A stretch of 45,363 bases of DNA from DATIKM01 sp035477595 (GTDB lineage Bacteria; Armatimonadota; Chthonomonadetes; Chthonomonadales; CAJBBX01): positions 1 to 45,363 of the forward strand of contig DATIKM010000085.1 in NCBI GenBank assembly GCA_035477595.1, written 5' to 3'. Below, piece after piece: positions 1 to 8,194 of this stretch (positions are counted from its first letter, which is position 1; the number at the start of each line of letters is the position of its first letter). The notes under the pieces were generated by a model that saw nothing but the letters and a program-made list of their open reading frames with translations, searched no databases and was not told the DNA's origin. A program made the translations under genes and the position numbers.

Positions 1-3000
1 AGGGGGCTGCCGACGGCGCCGAAGCGGCCGGGCCGGCTCACCGCCTCGGCGTTGTTCAGGTCGGAGAAGGCCACCCGTGGCGCCAGCGCGTTGTAGGAGG
101 CGGTGTAGTGGCCCTCCGGCTCCCCCGTCAGCCGGACGCCCCCCGGTGGCCGTGGGCCGGCGTGGCAGCCCACGCACCGTCGGTCGAGCACGGGCTGGAC
201 GAGCAGCGGGTAGCTGAAGGGTCGCGACCCGTCCGGCCCGGGGCGCAGCGTGGAGGGCGGGCGCGTCTTCGCCAGGGGCCTGCGTGCGCCCGGCGAGAGG
301 GCGCGCGGCTCGTGGCAGCCCACGCACGACGCGCGCTCGCCGGGCTGAAGGTAGGTCCCACTCCGCATCACCTGGACAGCCATGTTGCGGCGATCAAGCG
401 CCTGGAAGGCAACCTGGACCCTGGACGGCACGCGGAACGCGGCGGACCCGTCGGCCTCCACCGGCACGGTGCCGAGCACCTGCACGCCCGGAGCGCCCGA
501 GGGCAACCCGATCGGCGGCCTGTCCATGCCGGGTGTGGTTTTCGGGAGAACCTGCAGCACTCGGATCGCCTTCACGGTGCCGCGCTCCACCCCGGTCAGG
601 CCTGCGTAGACGTCCTGCATGACGAACACGCCCTCGCGACCGCCCTCCATCGTGAATCGCGGAGACAGCACCGGCGGCCGCTGCCGCGGGCGCAACGGGA
701 CCGGCCACAGGCTGGAGATGTTGGGGTCGCGGTGGAGCAACTCCCTGTTGCCGTGGGCGTCCGCGAGGTAGAGGCCGAACATGTTCGGGGGGTTCGCGCC
801 GGGCTCACCGATCAGCGTGTCGTAGCTGTAGGCGACGAGGAAGCGCGTCTCGGAGAGCGGGTACGGGCTGCGGTAGCAGTGGCCGGGCCAGCGCTCCGAC
901 TCGGGGGTGGTGTGCGGCCTCGTGCCAGGCATCGGGTAGTGCCAGTTGGGGGAGAGCACGGTCTCGCTCTCCGGGAAGGGGGCATCGGGCGTCAGGCGGC
1001 GGATGGGCGCCGGTCCGTCCACGCCCTTGGAGACGTCCACCAGCACGATGGAGCCGGCCGTCATGGCGTGGTGGGCGCCTGCGGTCGCCATCACGCGGTG
1101 CGAGCCGGGTACCGGGCGCGCCTCCCAGAGACCTATCGGGTTGAAGGTGTTGTTGCCGTAGTAGGCCGCCGCGCCGGTGCCGTCCGGGTGGGTGGTCCAG
1201 AGGTGCTGGTAGAAGACCGGGTGGCGGTTCACGTAGTCCCAGCGCGTGTAGATGATCCGCCCGTCGTGGAGCACGGCGGGGTCCCACTCGTTCGTCTCGT
1301 GGAACGAAAGGGTGCGCGGCTGGGAGCCGTCGGCCTCCGCGAGCGCGAGCGTGTAGGTCTCGCAGCCTGGGTAGCCGCATCGGTGCCAGCCGCCGCGCCG
1401 GGTCGAGATGAACACGATCTGTCCGTTGGGCAGGAAGCGCGGCGAGAAGTCGTCGTAGGCTCCCCGGGTCAGTCGGCGCAGGCCGGAGCCGTCCGCGCCG
1501 ACCGAATAGAGGCTGTAGAAGCGGCCCGCCTGTCCCCGGAGGCGGTCTGCCGGGACGCGGTCCGTGGGGCAGAACGCGAAGAGCACTCGCCGCCCGTCCC
1601 ACGACACCTCCGGGTGCATGAAACTCCCGGCCGGGAGCGCGGACTGGACGAGCGGGCGGGCGTTCATCGAGACGCCTGGCCGATCCAGCACGAACACGCC
1701 GCCGCCCGGGCGGGCGTACCGGCCGTAATATTGCGTGAGCTGATGGCTGAACACGCCCGGCGCCTGCTTCACGAAGACCAGCGGGCCGACCTCGCGCTCG
1801 ATGCCAGCCAACATCCGCTCCCGCCGCACCCACCGCACGCGAAGGTAGAGCCTCTCCCACTCCGCGTCAGGCGCGCGCCTCGCCCGGAGTTGCGCCGCCT
1901 CGCGCACGAAGGTCTGCCAGAGCGCCAGATCGCCCGCCCGCCCGCGCTCGGCCGAGAGCCGGCGCCCGCGCGCGATGGAGCGCGCCACGGCGTCGGCGTA
2001 GCTGACCGGCCTGCGCTCCGTGCCGATGCCGTCCTGCATCCGCCAATCCCACTCGATCATCGCGCGCTGGAGGGCCGGCCGCGGGTTTGGCCACGTCGGT
2101 ATGTTCCCCTCTCCCCAGTCGTGCGACTCGTTCCCGAGCCGCGCCTCGACGGAGCGTCCGCCGCTCTGCAGCGTCAGGGCGCGCAGTCGCACCGCCGCCT
2201 CGCCCTCGCGGCCGCGGATGCGCAGCGTGAGCGGCGCATCGCCGGCAGGCGCCTCCGCGTCGATGCGTAGCGTCGCGCCGCGCTCGGCGGGACCCAGGGA
2301 GCGCCGTGCAGAAACGCCGAACGCCTCGAGGCGGGCCTCCGCCGCGCCGGCGCCCTCGAGCTCGACCCGGGCGGTCGCGCGCAGCTCGCCGCCCCGCGTG
2401 AGGACCGGGAGGCGCAGCGCCACCTCCTCGCCCGGCCGCACCACCGCGAGGAGGGCGCTGGGAGACCGCCAGACGGCGGCCTGCGGCCCCCTGGCGCCGC
2501 CCAGAAGCGACATGCCGCCGCTCGGAGCGGAGGGGCGAGCGACGGCCCCGTTGAGCAGCACCTGCGCCGTACCGGCGGCAAGCGCGCGCTCCGCGAGCAG
2601 CTCCACCTCGGCCAGGCCGCAGGTCTGGAAGTCGTTGTAGGAGGTCAGGACGACCACGCGAAGCCAGCGCGTGCGTTCGCGCACGTCGAGCTCGGCCCGC
2701 GCCTCGCTGTCGTCCGCGAGCGTACCAGTGGCCACGCGCCGCCAGGCCGCGCCGTCCTCAGACACCTCGATGGCGAAGTCGCGCGTGCGGTACATGTTGC
2801 CGTCCCAGCGGGCCTGGTGGAGCACCACGCGCCGGATCTCCTCGGCCGCCGGGAGCTCGAAGGTGAGGGCGCAGGGCAGGCGGGTCTGGTCGCGGGAGTA
2901 CCAGTTCCCCTCGCCGCGTGTGAGGCGTCCGTCGGCGGCGTTGGCGCCCGCGTGCCGGTCGCTGAACTGGGTGTCGGCCGTGACGCGCGTGCCCGAGGCG

Positions 3001-3104
3001 GTGAGCGCCACGTTGACGAGCGGCGGCTCGTTCAACTGGGCACTGGCCCATGCCAGAACCAGCAACATCAGCACCGTCAGGCGCAGCGGCAGGTCCATGG
3101 TCAT
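1..3104 (-). CDS. HzsA-related secreted dihaem protein with N-terminal discoidin-like domain (partial, 3' end outside window)
   Basis: 1,034 codons are in view and the frame is still open at base 1. ATG 3104 follows GGGGAG seven bases upstream and opens a signal peptide (about residues 1-22, hydrophobic core LTVLMLLVLAWASA). Residues 35-170 look like an F5/8-type-C (discoidin) domain: NAADGRLTRG, then WLRVVVLTSYNDF. The long middle has beta-propeller-like repeats (SWDGRRVLFAF, DGSGLRRLTRG) as in hydrazine synthase alpha-like proteins. Two CVGCH haem-binding motifs lie at residues 927-931 and 977-981. The family is common in Planctomycetota and relatives. No HzsB/HzsC partner is nearby, so hydrazine synthesis is not implied; a periplasmic or surface electron-transfer or binding role is inference. 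A complete paralogue with a different N-terminal domain lies at 12597-15803. The next gene upstream is divergent. Confidence 0.85.
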   Translation of the reverse strand, partial: MTMDLPLRLTVLMLLVLAWASAQLNEPPLVNVALTASGTRVTADTQFSDRHAGANAADGRLTRGEGNWYSRDQTRLPCALTFELPAAEEIRRVVLHQARWDGNMYRTRDFAIEVSEDGAAWRRVATGTLADDSEARAELDVRERTRWLRVVVLTSYNDFQTCGLAEVELLAERALAAGTAQVLLNGAVARPSAPSGGMSLLGGARGPQAAVWRSPSALLAVVRPGEEVALRLPVLTRGGELRATARVELEGAGAAEARLEAFGVSARRSLGPAERGATLRIDAEAPAGDAPLTLRIRGREGEAAVRLRALTLQSGGRSVEARLGNESHDWGEGNIPTWPNPRPALQRAMIEWDWRMQDGIGTERRPVSYADAVARSIARGRRLSAERGRAGDLALWQTFVREAAQLRARRAPDAEWERLYLRVRWVRRERMLAGIEREVGPLVFVKQAPGVFSHQLTQYYGRYARPGGGVFVLDRPGVSMNARPLVQSALPAGSFMHPEVSWDGRRVLFAFCPTDRVPADRLRGQAGRFYSLYSVGADGSGLRRLTRGAYDDFSPRFLPNGQIVFISTRRGGWHRCGYPGCETYTLALAEADGSQPRTLSFHETNEWDPAVLHDGRIIYTRWDYVNRHPVFYQHLWTTHPDGTGAAAYYGNNTFNPIGLWEARPVPGSHRVMATAGAHHAMTAGSIVLVDVSKGVDGPAPIRRLTPDAPFPESETVLSPNWHYPMPGTRPHTTPESERWPGHCYRSPYPLSETRFLVAYSYDTLIGEPGANPPNMFGLYLADAHGNRELLHRDPNISSLWPVPLRPRQRPPVLSPRFTMEGGREGVFVMQDVYAGLTGVERGTVKAIRVLQVLPKTTPGMDRPPIGLPSGAPGVQVLGTVPVEADGSAAFRVPSRVQVAFQALDRRNMAVQVMRSGTYLQPGERASCVGCHEPRALSPGARRPLAKTRPPSTLRPGPDGSRPFSYPLLVQPVLDRRCVGCHAGPRPPGGVRLTGEPEGHYTASYNALAPRVAFSDLNNAEAVSRPGRFGAVGSP

Positions 3105-3461
3105 CACGTGTCTCCCCAGCCAACCGGCTGGCCCGGCGGCCTGTCGCCCCGGCGCCAGGCCTTCCGGCCGCTTTCGCAGCCGGTGGCGACGCGGTCCCGC
3201 GGGCATCGAGCCCGGTCGGCTCGATGCATGTCATGCGGGCAGACGCCAACCCGCCTTCTTGCCGCCGCCGAGCCCATGGTGGACGACGGGGGCGATCCGC
3301 CGCACGGGAGAGCAGTTCCGCGGCGGCCCGCATTGATCCTGCCGACACGGGTTCGGCATCGCGGGCCGCGGGTCGGCTCGGGCTCGCGCAGGAAAGCGCG
3401 GTGCGCCCGATGAACTCGCATCCCGGCAGCTCGCAGCGCCGCGCCTGTCCAACCTCCAGCG
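3105..3461. other. Divergent intergenic region, 357 bp
   Basis: No convincing gene. It separates the start of the HzsA-related gene (minus) from the rhomboid gene (plus) and should hold both promoters, but I cannot pick out -35/-10 boxes with confidence in this GC-rich sequence. The only clear structure is a perfect inverted repeat at 3203-3227. Confidence 0.5.
3203..3227. repeat. Perfect 10-bp inverted repeat, 5-base loop
   Basis: The arms GCATCGAGCC (3203-3212) and GGCTCGATGC (3218-3227) are exact reverse complements around CGGTC. It sits about 100 bp upstream of the HzsA-related start and 235 bp upstream of the rhomboid start. No T-tract follows on either strand, so an operator or leader hairpin is more likely than a terminator. 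Function is unknown. Confidence 0.5.
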
Positions 3462-4433
3462 ATGACTGCACCCGCGCGCCCAACCCGCGTCGATCACGCC
3501 ACCAGGCCGCCCATCCTCACGTGGGTCGTCTGCCTCCTGTGCGTGGCGCTCACGGCTGCGTCGCACCTCTTCGCCGCCCGGATGCTCCCGCCGTACGAGT
3601 GGGCGGGGCTGGGCCGCCTGTCGCTCGACGCCATATGGGGTGGGCAGGCGACCGGTCTGCTCATCTCCGTGTTCTTTCACGGCAGCCCCGAGTCTGTGGG
3701 CAGCAGCGTGGTCCACATCGCGTTCAACCTGCTCTGGCTGTTCGCGCTCGGGCGCCTGCTCGAGGAGACGCTGCACCCTCTCGCCTGGATAGCCTTCTTC
3801 GTGAGCGCCGCCGTGGTGTCCGCCGGGACGCAGATCGCAGTGTCGCAGACCCTTTCGGTGGGCGCATCGGGCGTAGTCTACGCGATGTTCGGTCTGCTGT
3901 GGGCTGGCAGGGCGCGCTTCCCGGACTGGCGCATCGTGGCGAACCGGCGCAACTTGATCTGGCTTCTCGGGTGGGGCGCCTTCTGCGTGGTGGTGAGCTG
4001 GGCGGGGCTCCTCCACGTGGCCAACGCCGCCCACTTCAGCGGCCTGCTGTACGGGCTGGCGCTGGGCTGGCTGTTCCTGGAGCGCCGCCGTGTCGCGGCC
4101 TCGTGGGCAATCCTGGTGTGCCTCGCATTCCTGACGGTGTGCTCGGTGCGCTGGATGCCGTGGTCGCCGCGCTGGGTAGACTGGAAGGGCGCCAGATCGC
4201 TGTCGCGCGGCGCGATCGACGAAGCGGTTCGCTGGAGGCGCCACGCGCTGCGCCTCGGGGCCGATCCGGTTGCCGTGTGGCTGGACATCCGCGCGATGGA
4301 GGCCGCGCGGGCCAACCGTCGCGGGGTGGAGGAAGCCGAGGCGCGCCTGCAGGCCCTGCTGGGCCGGACTCCGCCGCGCACCCCGCCCAACGAGCCGCGA
4401 GACGATGCAGGCATCGCGCCATCGGATGGATAA
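3462..4433 (+). CDS. Rhomboid family intramembrane serine protease
   Basis: A 323-residue polytopic membrane protein. The rhomboid catalytic signature is complete: the HxxxN motif HIAFN (H85, N89), the GASG motif with nucleophile S136 (GASGVVYAMFG), and the base H191 in NAAHFSGLLYG. Rhomboids cleave membrane-embedded substrates within the bilayer; the substrate here is unknown. About six hydrophobic segments lie between residues 18 and 228. The last 90 residues are a polar, arginine-rich cytoplasmic tail with no recognised domain. ATG 3462 has no good Shine-Dalgarno, so the start is less certain than the fold. It is followed 91 bp later by the Gfo/Idh/MocA gene on the same strand. Confidence 0.85.
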   Translation: MTAPARPTRVDHATRPPILTWVVCLLCVALTAASHLFAARMLPPYEWAGLGRLSLDAIWGGQATGLLISVFFHGSPESVGSSVVHIAFNLLWLFALGRLLEETLHPLAWIAFFVSAAVVSAGTQIAVSQTLSVGASGVVYAMFGLLWAGRARFPDWRIVANRRNLIWLLGWGAFCVVVSWAGLLHVANAAHFSGLLYGLALGWLFLERRRVAASWAILVCLAFLTVCSVRWMPWSPRWVDWKGARSLSRGAIDEAVRWRRHALRLGADPVAVWLDIRAMEAARANRRGVEEAEARLQALLGRTPPRTPPNEPRDDAGIAPSDG

Positions 4434-4524
4434 TAGATCGGGTCAGCGTCGCGCCGGTCTGGTGCGCGCCGTCACCATGGTGTCGGGCCGGCCCCCGTCC
4501 GCGCCCGTCAAGGAGCGATCATAG

Positions 4525-5874
4525 ATGCAGAAGAGACTGACGCGCCGCGACTTCCTCAAGGGCTCGGCGGTGGCGGCGGGCGCGGTTGCGGGAGCCCCCT
4601 ACGCTCTATCGCAGGAAGCCCGGAGGGACACGCTCGGCGTAGCCGTCATCGGCGCAGGCGGCATGGGTGGTTTCAGCGTCGACATGGCGTGCCGCGAGCG
4701 CGTCGTGGCAGTCTGCGACGTGGACGAGAACCATCTCGCACATGCCATGAGGACCATCGCCGAGCGCCTGCCGAACGCCCCGCCGCCCCAGACCTTTCAC
4801 GACTACCGGCGCATGTACGACGCGATGGCGAGGAACATCGACGTCGTGCTCATCTCCACGCCGGACCATCAGCACGCGACCCCCGCCATGCGGGCCATCG
4901 AGCTCCGCAAGGCCACGTTCGTCCAGAAGCCGCTCGGCTACAACATCCAGGAGTGCCGCGAGCTGGCGCGGGCCGCACGCTCAAGGCGGGTTCTCACGCA
5001 GATGGGCAACCAGGGCCACTTCGGCGACGCGATACGCCGGGCCTGCGAACTCATCTGGGACGGCGCCATCGGTGAGGTGACCGAGACCCACACGATCCTC
5101 GGCCGCAACTTCGGGGGCGTGGGCGGCCGTCCGGCCTCCAAGCCCGTGCCCGCGCACGTCCACTGGGACGAGTGGATCGGCCCGGCGGCGGTGCGGGACT
5201 TCCACGACGGCCTGCACCCGTTCGGCTGGCGCGACTGGCGCGAGTTCGGCACCGGCACCATTGGCGACATGGCATGCCACAACCTGGACGTGCTGTACTG
5301 GGCGCTCAAGATTCAGGAAGCGCCCCGCATCTCGGTGGAGTGCCTCGGCACCAACGGCGGCAGCGCCGAGATGTTCCCCCAGAACAACATCGTGCGCTAC
5401 GACATCCCGGCACGCGCCAACATGGGCCCGCTCAAGGTCTTCGTGTACGACCATGTGGGCCTCAAGCCCCCGATCATGGCGGAGGCGGAGAGGGAGCACG
5501 AGATCAAGTTCTCCGAGTGCACGCTCTTCGTGGGCAGCAGAGGCCGGATGTGGACGACCGGGACCGCGGGCAACGTGATGCTCCTGCCGCTAGACCGGCA
5601 CGCGGAGTACCAGACCCCGGCGCGCACGCTCCCTCGTGCGCACGGCGGCCCGATCGAGGACCTGTACCACGTCATCAGGAACGGCGGCACCCCGTGCTCG
5701 AACTTCCCGGACTCCGCGGGTCCGCTCACCGAGTTCGCGCTGCTCGGCTACCTCGCGCAGAACGCCGGCGTGGGCAAGAAGCTCGAGTGGGACGTGCCGG
5801 GGATGCGGTGCACGAACGACGCCAGCGCCAACCGCTGGGTGCGGCGGCGCTACCGCCGAGGTTGGGGGCTGTAG
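4525..5874 (+). CDS. Tat-exported Gfo/Idh/MocA family oxidoreductase
   Basis: 449 residues. The N-terminus MQKRLTRRDFLKGSAVAAG is a textbook twin-arginine signal (TRRDFLKG), so the folded enzyme is exported, presumably with its cofactor bound. The Rossmann motif VIGAGGMGG lies at residues 41-49. The usual EKP is VQKPLG; the lysine expected to act in catalysis is kept. The family oxidises or reduces sugars and cyclitols with NAD(P). The C-terminal half (about 170-420) is the substrate-binding alpha/beta domain. AAGGAGCG precedes the ATG. The leader and signal codons closely match those of the pectate-lyase-like gene at 8195. The neighbouring glycosidase suggests sugar or glycan breakdown outside the cytoplasm; the substrate cannot be read from sequence. 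Confidence 0.9.
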   Translation: MQKRLTRRDFLKGSAVAAGAVAGAPYALSQEARRDTLGVAVIGAGGMGGFSVDMACRERVVAVCDVDENHLAHAMRTIAERLPNAPPPQTFHDYRRMYDAMARNIDVVLISTPDHQHATPAMRAIELRKATFVQKPLGYNIQECRELARAARSRRVLTQMGNQGHFGDAIRRACELIWDGAIGEVTETHTILGRNFGGVGGRPASKPVPAHVHWDEWIGPAAVRDFHDGLHPFGWRDWREFGTGTIGDMACHNLDVLYWALKIQEAPRISVECLGTNGGSAEMFPQNNIVRYDIPARANMGPLKVFVYDHVGLKPPIMAEAEREHEIKFSECTLFVGSRGRMWTTGTAGNVMLLPLDRHAEYQTPARTLPRAHGGPIEDLYHVIRNGGTPCSNFPDSAGPLTEFALLGYLAQNAGVGKKLEWDVPGMRCTNDASANRWVRRRYRRGWGL

Positions 5875-5919
5875 GCGCGTTCGCCGTCGTTTGGCGAGCG
5901 GCTCGGAGATGCGGCGCCC

Positions 5920-8028
5920 ATGATCTGGCCCGTGCTGCTCGCGGCACTGGAGGTGGGAGCGCCGCCTGACGTCTCCCGGCCCGTTGCGCTGACGGTCCGG
6001 CCCGCCGTCGCGCAGTGCAGGCGCTGGGAGCGGATCGAGCTGGTCATCGAAGGGGTTCCGCCCGTGCGGAACCCCTTCGACACTGATGAGGTGGACCTGA
6101 CCGTCGAGATCACGGGGCCCGGGGCCCGCCGTACCGTCGTACCGGCCTGCTGGGTGCAGCCCTTCGAACGCGCGCGTCGCCCCCGCGCGGGCCGCACGGC
6201 AGACTGGCTCCACCCTCGGGGCGACGGCGTCTGGCGCGCGTGGTACGCCCCGCCAGCCGTCGGGCGGTACACCGCCGTCGCGCGCCTTCGCGGCCGCGTC
6301 GGAACGGCCGTCTCTCCACGCGTCGCCTTCCGCTGCATCCCCTCACCGCGGCGCGGCTACCTCCGCGTGTCGCCCTCAAACCCGCGCTATCTGGCGTTCG
6401 AGGACGGCACGCCCTTCTTCGCGGTAGGCCAGAACGTCGCGTTTGTGAAAGACCTGGCCGACACGGCACGCATCTTCGGGCGCCTCGGCGCGGCCGGAGC
6501 GAACTTCGCGCGGATCTGGACCTGCAGCGAGGACTGGGGCATGGCGCTGGAGGCGCGCAAGAGCGCGTTCGGCAGGTCGTGGGACTGGAGGCCGCCCTTT
6601 GTGCCGGAACCGGGCGATGCAGGGGGCCGGCTCTGCGTGCGCCTCGCGGGCGCGGCGGGCGCCGAGGTCCGCATTGACCCCTCGCATCCCGTCGCGCTGG
6701 AGCCGGGCCGGCGCTACACGTTGCGGTGCGAGGTGCGCACGGAAGGCGCGGCGCGCGTCAGCGTGGCGGTCTTCGGTGAGGCGCTCGGTGAGAGCGTCTC
6801 GAGTCCGGGCGACTGGACCGCGCTGGAGCGGACCTTCGTTGCTCCGCAGAGCGCGTGGTGGTTGGAGGGGGCCGCGCTGCGGCTGGAGGTGCAGGGGGAG
6901 GCGTTCGTGCGCGGCATCTCGCTGACCACCGAGGGCACGCGCTGGAACCTGCTCTGGGAAGCCGACCCCAACCGGCCCGCGACCGGCATCGTCAGCCAGG
7001 TAGACGCGGCGCTGCTCGACGCGGTCGTCGAGGCGGCCGAACGGTCTGGCATCTACCTGATGCTCTGCCTGCTCACCCGCGACCTCTACATGGAGCGGCT
7101 CCGGGACCCGGAGAGCGCGGCCTACGAGGCGGCCATCCGGGACGCGAAGCGGCTGGTGCGCTACGCGGTGGCCCGCTGGGGGGCCTCGACGCACGTGGCG
7201 GTCTGGCAGTACTGGAACGAGCTGGACCCCGGCGTGCCTGCGGAGCGCTTCTACCGCGAGGTGGGCGCCGCGCTGTCGCGGTACGACCCCTGGCGCCGGC
7301 CGCGCACCACGAGCGCCTGGGCGCCCAACCCACGCGACTGGGCCAGTCCGGACATCGACGTCGCCTGCCTGCACCACTACCTGAGGCCGGTGGACGGGGC
7401 CCTCTTCGCGGACGAGACCGCCGCCGTCCTGGAGCGCGCCCGCCTTCTGCTTCAGGGCAGCCCCGGCAAGCCTGCCCTGCTGGCGGAGTTCGGGCTGGCG
7501 GACGACCAGTGGCGCCCTCATCCGATCGCCGAGCGTGACGTCGACTGGATCCACCTGCGCCGCGCCATCTGGGCTTCGGCGCTCTCCGGGCTGGCGGGCA
7601 CGGTGATGCCGTGGTGGTGGGAGAGGCTCGACGAGCGCAACGCCTACGGAATCTACCGCGGCATTGCCGCCTTCCTGCGCGACGCGCCGTTCGGGCGCCC
7701 GGACTTCGGGCCGGCCGAGGCGCTCACCTCGGACACGGCGCTCCGGGCGGTCTGCCTGGCGGGCGGCGGCGAGGCGCGTCTGTGGCTCGCCGACTCGCGC
7801 GCCACCTGGCGCCGGCGCGCCGTGGAGGGAGCGGAGGCGGCGGAGGTGCGGGGCGCAGTCGTAACCCTGCCTTCGATGCCGGCGGGGCGATACCGCGTGC
7901 GGTGGGTGCGCACGGAAGACGGCGCCACGCTCTCGGAGACGGAGGCGAGGGCCGGAGCTGCCGGGCTGCGGCTCGAGGCGCCTCCGTTTCGCGGCGACAT
8001 CGCGTGTGTGGTGAAGCGCCTGCCGTAG
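5920..8028 (+). CDS. DUF5060-containing GH5-like glycoside hydrolase with internal carbohydrate-binding-like domain
   Basis: 702 residues. Residues about 25-140 match the DUF5060 beta-sandwich that precedes many cellulase-fold enzymes. A TIM-barrel glycosidase begins near 147 (YLAFEDGTPFFAVGQNV) and resumes at about 341. The probable acid/base is E434 (YWNELDP) and the probable nucleophile E523 (LLAEFG), the GH5/clan GH-A pattern. Between them, about 235-338, lies a domain resembling CBM4/9 sandwiches (LEPGRRYTLRCEVRTEG, then DWTALERTFVAP), inserted within the barrel. The last 80 residues form another small beta domain. The first residues are weakly hydrophobic and no strong signal peptide is seen at ATG 5920, so export is uncertain and an upstream start is possible. 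Substrate unknown, probably a beta-glycan. Confidence 0.8.
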   Translation: MIWPVLLAALEVGAPPDVSRPVALTVRPAVAQCRRWERIELVIEGVPPVRNPFDTDEVDLTVEITGPGARRTVVPACWVQPFERARRPRAGRTADWLHPRGDGVWRAWYAPPAVGRYTAVARLRGRVGTAVSPRVAFRCIPSPRRGYLRVSPSNPRYLAFEDGTPFFAVGQNVAFVKDLADTARIFGRLGAAGANFARIWTCSEDWGMALEARKSAFGRSWDWRPPFVPEPGDAGGRLCVRLAGAAGAEVRIDPSHPVALEPGRRYTLRCEVRTEGAARVSVAVFGEALGESVSSPGDWTALERTFVAPQSAWWLEGAALRLEVQGEAFVRGISLTTEGTRWNLLWEADPNRPATGIVSQVDAALLDAVVEAAERSGIYLMLCLLTRDLYMERLRDPESAAYEAAIRDAKRLVRYAVARWGASTHVAVWQYWNELDPGVPAERFYREVGAALSRYDPWRRPRTTSAWAPNPRDWASPDIDVACLHHYLRPVDGALFADETAAVLERARLLLQGSPGKPALLAEFGLADDQWRPHPIAERDVDWIHLRRAIWASALSGLAGTVMPWWWERLDERNAYGIYRGIAAFLRDAPFGRPDFGPAEALTSDTALRAVCLAGGGEARLWLADSRATWRRRAVEGAEAAEVRGAVVTLPSMPAGRYRVRWVRTEDGATLSETEARAGAAGLRLEAPPFRGDIACVVKRLP

Positions 8029-8153
8029 GCGCGCTCGGCAGGCACGGAGGCTTCTCGGCGCGCCATCGGGCGACGCAGGCATCTGGCTTGCCGGCGCATA
8101 ACGGCGGAGAGGCGCGCCGCGCGGCTCGGGCGCGCGGTATCCGCCGTCGGGGT

Positions 8154-8176
8154 GGGGGCGGCGGCAATCCGCCCCC
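8154..8176 (+). repeat. GC-rich hairpin just upstream of a ribosome-binding site
   Basis: GGGGGCGG (8154-8161) pairs exactly with CCGCCCCC (8169-8176) around a 7-base loop. It ends three bases before the AAGGAG used by the gene at 8195. It could influence initiation or slow upstream transcription; no T-run follows, so it is not a canonical terminator. Confidence 0.45.
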
Positions 8177-8194
8177 GCCAAGGAGCGACATGCG

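Noticed and set aside
108..2270. 720-codon open frame on the plus strand
   Set aside because: It lies antisense to the HzsA-related gene, has no recognisable motif, and is Arg/Ala/His-rich as GC-rich shadow frames are; the minus strand encodes clear domains and haem motifs.
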